A stretch of DNA of 30,094 nucleotides from IMG/VR virus record IMGVR_UViG_3300003876_000006, positions 1 through 30,094 of that record; one strand, 5' to 3'. The notes beneath the pieces are model-generated. The model was given only the letters and a program-made list of their open reading frames with translations, was not told the origin of the DNA and did no database searches. The DNA is from a virus. The position numbers were made by a program, and so were the translations under genes. Positions 7,841-15,300 of the stretch are shown here, piece after piece (the stretch's first letter is position 1; each line of letters opens with the position of its first letter).

Positions 7841-8103
7841 GTGAAGGATTAGTTAGCCTGTATGTAGATGTACCACTCAATTACAGAGAGGTAAATGTAG
7901 ACGATTTTATTGTAACCATTGGGATTAAAGGGCACACTAATAGTGTCTACCACGTTGCTGAATCCAAGAGTAAATTAAGGGGAAAGATAACCCGTTACTA
8001 TGTAAAATGTTATAGGTCCGACCTAATGACTTGTTGTGCTCGAGATAAGGGAACTCAAAATGTAATAGACATTCAATGGTATAAGAGAGAAAAGAAAAAA
8101 TAA
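7837..8103 (+). CDS. Hypothetical protein (88 aa)
   Basis: Not recognised. It is a small basic protein with beta-prone stretches (DDFIVTIGIKG, KITRYYVKCYRSDL) and three cysteines, two adjacent (TCCARD). The C-terminus is strongly basic (WYKREKKK), which could aid nucleic-acid binding. It is the last gene of the run that begins with the recombinase; the next gene is separated by a structured leader. Confidence 0.58.
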   Translation: MSEGLVSLYVDVPLNYREVNVDDFIVTIGIKGHTNSVYHVAESKSKLRGKITRYYVKCYRSDLMTCCARDKGTQNVIDIQWYKREKKK

Positions 8104-8109
8104 TTTTCA

Positions 8110-8117
8110 TATATTCG
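8110..8117 (+). promoter_or_regulatory. Possible -7 box (TATATTCG)
   Basis: TATATTCG differs from TAnnTTTG at one position and lies just before the RNA pseudoknot. If used, the transcript would begin near 8121-8125, placing the first stem at its very 5' end. No TTG is found at the right upstream distance, so support is weak. Confidence 0.25.
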
Positions 8118-8121
8118 TAGT

Positions 8122-8163
8122 GAATCCGAAACCGCCACGGGTTCAAACATAGATGTTGGCGGT
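8122..8163 (+). promoter_or_regulatory. Predicted H-type RNA pseudoknot in a 5' leader
   Basis: Stem 1 pairs GAATCCG (8122-8128) with CGGGTTC (8138-8144): seven pairs, one of them U-G. Stem 2 pairs ACCGCCA (8131-8137), which lies in the loop of stem 1, with TGGCGGT (8157-8163): seven Watson-Crick pairs. Loop 1 is 2 nt, the junction is 0 nt and loop 3 is 12 nt, which is workable H-type geometry (short loop over the deep groove, long loop over the shallow groove). The structure ends 16 nt before the ATG at 8180, where it could control ribosome access. It matches no riboswitch consensus that I recognise. Confidence 0.6.
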
Positions 8164-8179
8164 CTATAAATTACATATT

Positions 8180-8932
8180 ATGAAAATCTTCAAAGCAGTT
8201 ACGTTAACGGAAGTTAGCGAGGTTGGAGCAAATATCGGAGAAACGATTGTTTGCCCAACAAAAGAAAATCCAAACGACTATCAAGTTTACGTTCATCGAG
8301 TAAAGGGAATTTACACACCTTGCGGTAAATTCACGGATCTTAAAACAGCCATTAAGTACGCTGAAAGGTTAGAGAATCCTTCGATGATCAAACAGGGTTA
8401 TCAAATTATTGAATTAAGTCACTCACAAAAATTGATTATTTACTATGATCAAATGAATGAGGAAGTGTTGGACTACATTCATTGTAGTGAGCAGATATCT
8501 GATGTCTCAATTCAATTAGAGGAGAGTGGTTTAAGTATTCGTTTCATAATTCCAAAGGAAACGGAAATACAGCAAATGAATCGATTGAACCACCGAGATG
8601 AAATGGTCGGGTTTGGAAATTACCTTCTTTCGAGTGAAAGGCGAGAACGATTCGCATCACACCCAGTTTTAGGAGATAGAAACTTAGAGCAGAGATTGAG
8701 TGAAGTTTGCCATTCAGATTTTGATAATTACCAAGCATGGCTCAAACTAAAAGATTCCGATACCCCATTAGAGTCGGAACCGATAGAGATAGAACCACAC
8801 CTAGATATCCAAACCTTAACGTATTTTGAAAAGATGTGCCAAGAGTCCTGTTCACCGGAGGTATATCACTTATTCAAGGATAAGGTTGTTGGAGAATTGA
8901 AAATGAATCGAAAGGGTTTAAGAAGAGACTAG
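8180..8932 (+). CDS. Hypothetical protein (250 aa) behind a structured leader
   Basis: The start at 8180 (MKIFKAVTLTEV) is chosen because the earlier ATG at 8153 lies inside the pseudoknot, and the A/T-rich lead-in ending in TATT resembles other starts in this genome. No family is recognised. The N-terminal ~100 residues look like a compact alpha/beta domain; the rest is acidic and helical with scattered His and Cys residues. No membrane segment or signal peptide is present. It stands alone between the accessory operon and the virion-type gene at 9030. Confidence 0.68.
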   Translation: MKIFKAVTLTEVSEVGANIGETIVCPTKENPNDYQVYVHRVKGIYTPCGKFTDLKTAIKYAERLENPSMIKQGYQIIELSHSQKLIIYYDQMNEEVLDYIHCSEQISDVSIQLEESGLSIRFIIPKETEIQQMNRLNHRDEMVGFGNYLLSSERRERFASHPVLGDRNLEQRLSEVCHSDFDNYQAWLKLKDSDTPLESEPIEIEPHLDIQTLTYFEKMCQESCSPEVYHLFKDKVVGELKMNRKGLRRD

Positions 8933-8960
8933 TACTTAGGGTAGGCCCCCTGTAAAAAAA

Positions 8961-8977
8961 GGAGGGTCAACCCCTTC
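8961..8977 (-). terminator. Terminator-like hairpin on the minus strand
   Basis: GGAGGG (8961-8966) pairs with CCCTTC (8972-8977), one pair being a wobble, around a 5-nt loop. On the minus strand the stem is followed by seven T residues (8960-8954), the classic form of an intrinsic terminator. On the plus strand there is no T-run. No leftward gene lies to its right, so it would act only on antisense transcripts. Confidence 0.35.
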
Positions 8978-8992
8978 AAATTTGACATTCAC

Positions 8993-9000
8993 TATCTTTG
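8993..9000 (+). promoter_or_regulatory. -7 box (TATCTTTG) before the virion-like gene
   Basis: TATCTTTG is a full match to TAnnTTTG, 30 nt before the ATG at 9030. A TTTG at 8981 is too close to be a -33 element. The leader after it is A-rich (ATTAAAAATAACAATATT), like other well-expressed genes here. Confidence 0.45.
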
Positions 9001-9029
9001 GATTAGTATAAATTAAAAATAACAATATT

Positions 9030-9905
9030 ATGTCAAAAGGAGTACCGGCTTTAACAAATCAGCCAAGAATTCAAATAGTATGTGCAGCAGGACAAAGTTT
9101 TTCGCAAAGAGCGTTAAAGTCTGTCCTGAATGAAATTTCTCAAATGCAACAGAGAGACACTCCTGCAGGAACTTACACAAACCAAAGATGTAACGGAGAT
9201 TCGCCTTACGCGATTGCTATATGGAACATCATAAAGACAGCAGGATCTACATCTGCTTTAGGAACCGTCACAGCAGCTACCGCAATAGCAGGAAATACTG
9301 TGACTGCAAATGGATTAGTATATACTGCAGTAGCAGGAGCTAAATCAAATAGCACAGAATTTTCAATAGATGGAACCAATGATGAAGTTGCATCAGATCT
9401 TGCAGCTTCTATAACTGCAGACCAAAGAGTTGGAACGTTAGGAGATTTATCAGCATCATCTGCAGCAGCAGTTGTTACAATAACTTCTACACTTGAGGGT
9501 ACAGCAGGAGATGCTGTGACTTTAGCATCCTCGGGAGCTACTTTAGCAGTATCAGGAGCTACTTTAGCAGGAGGAGTTGACGCTGCAGATTACACTATCA
9601 CATTTGTATCTGAAACTGGTGTAACAGGATCAAGCGCACTAAACCGTCCGGCATTATCTCAAAGAAGATTGCTTGACATAGCATTTGTATTAAACGGATT
9701 CAATTTCACAGTTAGATCTGCCATGGCAGCAATTAACTATATTGAGAAGTTTGAGGACAAAGTAGCGTCTAGTGGAGATGTAAATGCATTAGATGGCACT
9801 TATGCAAATCAAAAAGTAGGAGGATTTACTCCATACGAAGAGTACAGATGGGATATCGTGAAAGCGGACAATGTCTATACTTTGACACCTACTGCAACCT
9901 CATAA
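9030..9905 (+). CDS. Putative virion structural protein with an inserted Ig-like module
   Basis: A 291-aa, Ala/Thr/Gly-rich protein. Residues ~74-184 form a module (IAGNTVTANGLVYTAVAGA, SDLAASITAD, AAVVTITSTLEGTAGD, SGATLAVSGATLAGG) of the immunoglobulin-like type often inserted in phage tail and head proteins. The flanks resemble each other: GTYTNQRCNGDSPYAIAIWN (residues 48-67) and GTYANQKVGGFTPYEEYRWD near 256-275 share GTYxNQxxxGxxPY and the Trp. Helices precede each copy. The gene has its own promoter box and intrinsic terminator, as expected for an abundant virion component. A head decoration or tail-tube protein is possible; the exact role is not determined. Confidence 0.65.
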   Translation: MSKGVPALTNQPRIQIVCAAGQSFSQRALKSVLNEISQMQQRDTPAGTYTNQRCNGDSPYAIAIWNIIKTAGSTSALGTVTAATAIAGNTVTANGLVYTAVAGAKSNSTEFSIDGTNDEVASDLAASITADQRVGTLGDLSASSAAAVVTITSTLEGTAGDAVTLASSGATLAVSGATLAGGVDAADYTITFVSETGVTGSSALNRPALSQRRLLDIAFVLNGFNFTVRSAMAAINYIEKFEDKVASSGDVNALDGTYANQKVGGFTPYEEYRWDIVKADNVYTLTPTATS

Positions 9906-9955
9906 AAGTTTCGTTTTTAGTAATTTTTTTACGAAGTTTTTTGATTGATGGATGG

Positions 9956-9984
9956 AAACCACTTCTTAACGGGAGTGGTTTTTT
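9956..9984 (+). terminator. Intrinsic terminator
   Basis: A perfect 8-bp stem, AAACCACT (9956-9963) with AGTGGTTT (9974-9981), with a 10-nt loop, runs into a T stretch (9979-9984). It closes the transcript of the 291-aa structural gene. Confidence 0.8.
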
Positions 9985-9986
9985 AT

Positions 9987-9994
9987 TACCTTTA
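9987..9994 (+). promoter_or_regulatory. Promoter-like box (TACCTTTA)
   Basis: TACCTTTA, one base from TAnnTTTG, follows the terminator and ends only 4 nt before the ATG at 9999. If active it would give a nearly leaderless message. The same eight bases recur at 17516-17523. Confidence 0.3.
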
Positions 9995-9998
9995 CATC

Positions 9999-10601
9999 AT
10001 GGGGAGAGGAGGAAAGTCTTATGATCATTTAACTTTAGAGGATAAGATAAATCTAAGGAGAGATTCAGACGATAGAATCTTCATCCCAGTAGTTAAAGGT
10101 AAAGTATATATTCAAAGACCCGAATTGAAAAAGCAAAAGGAGTTCATTAAAAAAGAGGGAGAGACCTTCAACTTTTTACAGTATGTTGGAATTGTCTACG
10201 ATTGGGCTATGGCCAATTATAAGATATCAAGACCTCAAGTTGATTTAGTATTATACCTACACCCTCTTGGAATATTCACAAGAGAGGAAGCTTATAAAAC
10301 GCTAGAGCTCTGGCCATGTTCAAAATACATGGTCCTTGAGAAGTTGATCAACAAAGGTATGATCTATACAGTACAATATTCTAAAGATAGTAGGAATAGG
10401 AGACAGCCGGTATATAGTTTAACTAACAAGGCCACAATGATGGTCAACATATTTTATAAAAAAGTAACAGGCGAAAGGAAGTTTGCGACGAGCCACGTCT
10501 CACTAGGTCACATAAATAAAAACGCTTCAAAAGACTTTAAGTACGACGATATAATAGGAAAGTTCAATCAAATGGTAAAAGATAAGAATGATGAAACTTA
10601 A
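9999..10601 (+). CDS. Winged-helix (MarR-like) DNA-binding protein
   Basis: A 200-aa protein starting MGRGGKSYDHL; the upstream ATG at 9945 is rejected because it would read through the terminator hairpin. Residues ~60-160 have the order of a MarR-type winged helix: helices around VDLVLYLHPLG, TREEAYKTLE and SKYMVLEKLINKGMI, then a two-stranded wing containing RRQPVYSLTNKA. The final ~35 residues are charged. The gene overlaps the next, a predicted secreted protein, by 14 nt, so the two are expressed together. It could regulate late genes or host surface genes; the fold is likely, the target unknown. Confidence 0.65.
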   Translation: MGRGGKSYDHLTLEDKINLRRDSDDRIFIPVVKGKVYIQRPELKKQKEFIKKEGETFNFLQYVGIVYDWAMANYKISRPQVDLVLYLHPLGIFTREEAYKTLELWPCSKYMVLEKLINKGMIYTVQYSKDSRNRRQPVYSLTNKATMMVNIFYKKVTGERKFATSHVSLGHINKNASKDFKYDDIIGKFNQMVKDKNDET

Positions 10602-11148
10602 ACTAATAATACTGATAATACTTCTTCAACAACCCTTTAATATTACAGAGCACATATCTGATATGCAAGGAGGTTGGTCCATAGGAAATGGTTGTGATGA
10701 GCACTTCACGGATTGGGCGACTGTTTCAAGTGTAGAGACAAATGGACATCCCCTAGAAGTAATGAATGGATGGCTAGACATACAAGGCCAAATTCAGGAG
10801 AACGGAGTAAATCAAGACGTTGTTCAAATGATTGTAGATGGAAGGGTAATTTTGAGATGCACAGAGTCTATGATATCAGTAAATACAACTCTATCTACAA
10901 TAGAGGAAGACTTCCAAGTTGCTAAAGTATTTCCAAATCCTTTTGGATCTCAAATAACAATTAAGGGAAACGGAATCAAAAGGTTGATAATTTATGATAT
11001 CAATGGCAAAAAGATTATTGAAAGACCCACAACATTTAATACAACTGTATTACAATTGGGATACCTACAATCAGGATTGTATTTTCTTCAAGTACACTTT
11101 GATTTAAAAGTTCCTGTAGTTGTCAGGATCATTAAAAATAGTGCCTGA
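10588..11148 (+). CDS. Secreted protein with a type IX secretion C-terminal sorting domain
   Basis: A 186-aa protein in three parts. Residues 1-~16 are a hydrophobic signal peptide (KLKLIILIILLQQ). Residues ~22-108 form a small mature domain with two cysteines (36 and 91) that could pair. Residues ~113-184 are a T9SS type-A sorting domain: KVFPNPFGSQITI, RLIIYDINGKKI, LGYLQSGLYFLQV, VRIIKN, in the usual order (PNP, YDxxGK, L-x-SGxYF-x-V, K near the end). T9SS carries such proteins across the outer membrane of Bacteroidetes and attaches or releases them, removing this domain. The gene is translationally coupled to a winged-helix gene and precedes the fibre genes. A surface role in the infected cell, such as receptor masking, is inference. 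Confidence 0.82.
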   Translation: MMKLKLIILIILLQQPFNITEHISDMQGGWSIGNGCDEHFTDWATVSSVETNGHPLEVMNGWLDIQGQIQENGVNQDVVQMIVDGRVILRCTESMISVNTTLSTIEEDFQVAKVFPNPFGSQITIKGNGIKRLIIYDINGKKIIERPTTFNTTVLQLGYLQSGLYFLQVHFDLKVPVVVRIIKNSA

Positions 11149-11158
11149 AATAATTTAC

Positions 11159-11166
11159 TACTTTTG
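11159..11166 (+). promoter_or_regulatory. -7 box (TACTTTTG) before the fibre region
   Basis: TACTTTTG fits TAnnTTTG and lies 21 nt before the ATG at 11188, after the stop of the secreted protein. No -33 TTG at standard spacing is visible. It probably drives the fibre and lysis genes up to the terminator at 17539. Confidence 0.4.
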
Positions 11167-11187
11167 TGTATAACAAATTTTTCAAAG

Positions 11188-11469
11188 ATGCCTAAGTTAC
11201 AGATTAGCCCTTTAGCCTCTACCCTTTTTAGATTAGATGGACTAGATTACGGTAAGAACCAGTATCAACTCGTTTACAGTAATGTACAAGAGACTGATAT
11301 CGGAGTCAATGAGTCCGTTATTCAAATAGGACTATTCAGTCGATATGAACAAAATTACTTAGTACAACCCACCGAATTAAACACTTGGAAGGATGCTTCG
11401 GATAGTGAGTATTTAAGTCTAACTGACTTACTCACCGCTATTGAATCTATAGTGGGATTTGAAATATAA
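11188..11469 (+). CDS. Small fibre-associated protein, duplicate of the next gene's N-terminus
   Basis: A 93-aa protein starting MPKLQISPLAST; the upstream start at 11164 sits in the promoter box and is rejected. It is clearly paralogous to residues 1-92 of the next protein: both share AST-LF-LDGL-YG-NQ, LVY-NV, IG/VGLFSRY, YLVQPT, NTW--ASD and ESIVGFE. The DNA is also similar, for example around ACTTAGTACAACCCAC, so the duplication is fairly recent. The mixed beta pattern suggests a small virion adaptor or tip domain. The stand-alone copy ends where its neighbour continues into a fibre. Confidence 0.68.
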   Translation: MPKLQISPLASTLFRLDGLDYGKNQYQLVYSNVQETDIGVNESVIQIGLFSRYEQNYLVQPTELNTWKDASDSEYLSLTDLLTAIESIVGFEI

Positions 11470-11480
11470 ATGTAAGAAAG

Positions 11481-12353
11481 ATGCCGAAAATACAATCAAG
11501 CGCAGTAGCCAGTACCCTATTTAATTTAGACGGGTTAAATTATGGCCGAAATCAATTTCAACTTGTCTACAATAATGTTGAAGTTGCTAATGGATTAGTA
11601 GACGAGTCTACTATACAAGTAGGCTTATTCAGTAGGTATCAACAAAAATACTTAGTACAACCCACTCAAGTAAACACTTGGACCAATGCTTCGGACATCC
11701 CATATTCAAGTTTAGACTCTTTGATAACGGATATAGAATCAATAGTTGGTTTTGAGATGGGGGAATCAGGAGGAGGCGCAGGAACCCCTGCAGGAGCAGA
11801 CGGAGAAATACAGTATAACTCATCAGGAGCTTTTGGAGCAACTTCTAACTTATTTTGGGACAACACTAACACAAGATTAGGTGTAGGTAACAATACACCT
11901 ATAACAAGTATAGATACTGATGGAGAAATTTCTGTAGGAGATGGAGCTGCAGCTCTACCGAGTTTAAACTTTAAGAATTCAGCATCAGCTACAGGACTTG
12001 CACTTGTTAGAGCTAATACAATAGGAGTTGTATTAGCTGCAACTACGAGATGGTCTTTTGACTCTAGTTTTTTTGGAGGAGAGTCTTCATTTACACCTAG
12101 ATTAAGAACACCCGGAGATACTGTAAATCCAACTTTTACTTGGAGAAGTGATATAGATACTGGAATGTTAAGAGATGCTGCAGATGTAATAGCTCTAGTG
12201 GCAGGAGGAAATAAAACATTAAAAGTTAGATCAACTATAGTAGAAGTAGATGATTTAGAATCATTTGATGGAGTAATATTGACATCTCCCGATACTACGA
12301 GATGGAAGATAACTGTAGATAATGCAGGCCTTTTAGTCACTACCTCACTATAA
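11481..12353 (+). CDS. Tail fibre-like protein with N-terminal adaptor domain
   Basis: A 290-aa protein. Residues 1-92 are the module also encoded alone by the preceding gene. A glycine-rich hinge (GESGGGAGTPAG) follows, then GEIQYNSSGAFGATSNLFWD, a sequence type characteristic of phage fibre proteins, and beta-rich repeats (LNFKNSASATG, FTWRSDIDTGMLRDAADVIA). This arrangement fits an adaptor joined to a trimeric fibre shaft. It lies 11 nt after its paralogue and 10 nt before the large spike gene. A large open frame on the opposite strand over the same bases is considered a shadow. Confidence 0.68.
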   Translation: MPKIQSSAVASTLFNLDGLNYGRNQFQLVYNNVEVANGLVDESTIQVGLFSRYQQKYLVQPTQVNTWTNASDIPYSSLDSLITDIESIVGFEMGESGGGAGTPAGADGEIQYNSSGAFGATSNLFWDNTNTRLGVGNNTPITSIDTDGEISVGDGAAALPSLNFKNSASATGLALVRANTIGVVLAATTRWSFDSSFFGGESSFTPRLRTPGDTVNPTFTWRSDIDTGMLRDAADVIALVAGGNKTLKVRSTIVEVDDLESFDGVILTSPDTTRWKITVDNAGLLVTTSL

Positions 12354-12363
12354 TATTTTTATC

Positions 12364-15300
12364 ATGGCAAGAATACTTAGACAAGACATTTACCCCTTTA
12401 AAAACCCGATAAGTTTAAATGACTATGTTATTGGAACGGACTCTCAAAACAGTAACAGGACTAAAAATTTTAGGATTGGAGATTTTGTAGGCTTTATAGA
12501 AACTGTTGGTTTACCTAATGGTATTGATAAAGGGGAGATAGTTTGGACTCAAGACCTAAGTTTTTTACATACACAATTAGAAGGAGTTATAGATGATAAC
12601 ACCTATACGATACCTTCGGGAGCCATAACAGGACCAAACGCCGACCCCACTAATTCAAGAACAGATATTATAGTAGCTGATGCTGCAGGAAACGTTTCGG
12701 TTGTACAAGGTATTGCTGCAGCCAATCCTATTGAGCCTATCGTATTAGACCCTTTAACTACTGTAAAAATTTCAGCCTTTAGCGTAGCAGCTCTTGCCAC
12801 ACAACCAACTGGAATAGTTAAAACTTTAATGTACGATGAAGATGCCGGTACAGGAGGAGGAGAATTTAATGTTGTTGCAACAGGATCAGGAATAAACTTA
12901 GCTAATACTATTAATCCAAACACAGGAGCAGTATCAATATCATTAAATGGTATAGTTAATACCGGAGCTTATGTCTCTATGCTTCCTTCGGTAGTTCAAA
13001 CAATTCAATCGTTTACTAACATACATCTATACCTCAATAATTCTATAGAGTGGACTAACACATCTCGTATAAAGGCTGCTTTCTTTAGTAGTGGTATTCA
13101 AGTCAGTAGTTTTGTTTCTATTAGAAACGGATGCTACGGTTTGGTAAGCGATATATTGAACCAGTACCAAAGTATTATATTACCTAAAGATGACTTTCAG
13201 TTTAGAGGAAACTCTTGGGATGAAATACAATTCCAATTTGAAAACCTTCCTGCAGGAGTAATATATTTAGATACTTTTAATATTCTAGGAGGTATTGAAA
13301 ACCCTCCTAGATTCGGCTCTATAAAAGCCCTATCGGATATGCCTGACTCTTACGTAGGTAAGGCAGGATATGTAGCTCAAATAAATGATAGTGAAACTGG
13401 TTGGAATTTTGTACCATTTACAGGAGGAGGCTCTGTTTTAGTTAATGATGAAGATATTAACTTTAACCTTTTAAATGAGTTGCAGTTTAAAGACAGGGAT
13501 AATGTTAACCAACTGGGGTATAAAATAATAAGAGATGACTTTGATTGGCAAAACATCCCGGCTTCTTATGGGGACTCTATATGGGAGCTTAGGTATGAAT
13601 ATGATTTAGGAGGAAACGATGTGACATTTCCTACTAATGTTACACTAGATTTCAAAGGAGGTAAAATATCTAACTACGGACTAATAACTTTTGATCAAAC
13701 CCTTATTAAATTTGATGGAATCTATCCTATTTTTGATGCAAGTGGAATATTTACAGGAGGAGGTAAGACAGTTGGAGATTTAATTACACCTATACACTTT
13801 GGAGCTCAAATCATGGAGGGTGTAACTACAGTAGGAGCCTTTGACTGCACGAATGCTTTTAATAAGACAGTCCAATTTGTAGGATCTCAAAATGTTAATT
13901 TCATAGGTAATGGTAGACCCTCTTACACCTCACCTAGAAAAAATCCACAAACAAAGGTTGAAGTTCCCGGTGGTACATATTTTTTAACAGATTCTATAAT
14001 ATTCAGGCAAGGACAAGTATGGGAGGGAAATAAGTCCAATACTTTATTACTATTTGAGCCGGAGTTAAAATTAAAAACCGGAACAATAAACGACTACAGA
14101 AGATTTAAAAGTTTTGAAAACTTTAGCGATTTTGCTTTAGAGAATACATACGCGGATAGAGACGCTATGTTGGCAGACCAGGTAAATCAAACAAACCAGT
14201 TAAGGCAATTCGTTATAGATGCTAGAACAGCTCAAGAAATTTTAGATGGAGACCCTGTTTACGATTCAAACTTCTTATTGAACTTGAATAAGGATTTATT
14301 CATAGTCGATGGAGATATTGATACCGATTTCAACTATGGTGCTAACGTCATGGAAAATGTTAGGGTAAAAGGATTCACTCTAACGGGCGATGTAAGATAC
14401 GATGGAACAGGAAATGCAGGAAATGGTATCTACACGAATAATGCATCTCAACTTAAATTTGAAGATGTTTATATCAGTAAGTTTACAAGAGGAGTAAGTG
14501 TAAATATAGGAGATGTAGCAAGGTCAGCTTACTACAATAAATTTAAGAATGTACAAATACAATACGTAAAACAGGCCCTTATGATAGGAGAAGGTACTGC
14601 TGTTACAGATTTTGAGGATTGTATTTTTGTTTCAAGAGCTGAAACTATAGTGCGTTATGATCACTTAATTGAAGCATATAATAATACTACATTCAGAGAT
14701 TGCTCTTTTGAAGGAGGAACTCCGACAGAAGCTTGCATATACGCACCAATAGGTAAAATATGCATAATAGGGGGTCGTGATGAAAGTAATAGCTTATTGA
14801 AGTTCGGAGGTAGAGGAGTAACCGGAGGAGTTACGGCAATACTACCTAATGGACCTACAGGGCAAGTCCCATCGAGATTTGGAGAAATTACAGACGTAGA
14901 TCAAGCTCCTTTAGCTGTAGATATGAGCCTTGATCAAAACGTATTAACACAAAATATCAATTTCGGACAAGGTGTTGCTCAAGAGGTAGAAATGTTGAGA
15001 AACCAAAATTGGAAATTTGGAATGGAAGGATGGTTGGAAGATGGTACAGATGGTTATTATGAACTTATAAATGACAGAGCTGAACTCATGGGTTCACCTA
15101 ATGGAGTAAAAGTAACTAAAACATTAGGAGGATCTTACGCTTTAACACAACCCGTTAAGTTAAACTCATCTAAAACTTATATTTCAGTTTGGGTAAAGGA
15201 AAGCGCTGATGCCATATTAAGGTTACAATTGGGGGTGCTAAAGGCTTCGGATGACCCAGTAACAAACTATTTTAAAGAGTTTGTACCTATACTAAAGAAT

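Noticed and set aside
8139-8147. GGTTCAAAC resembles a tRNA T-loop.
   Set aside because: No acceptor, D or anticodon arms can be drawn around it; the bases are better explained as stem 1 and the following loop of the pseudoknot.
11666-12340. A 224-codon open frame on the minus strand opposite the fibre gene.
   Set aside because: It lies wholly inside a clear plus-strand fibre gene whose repeats and adaptor match neighbours, and it has no promoter or plausible start context. It is a codon-bias shadow.
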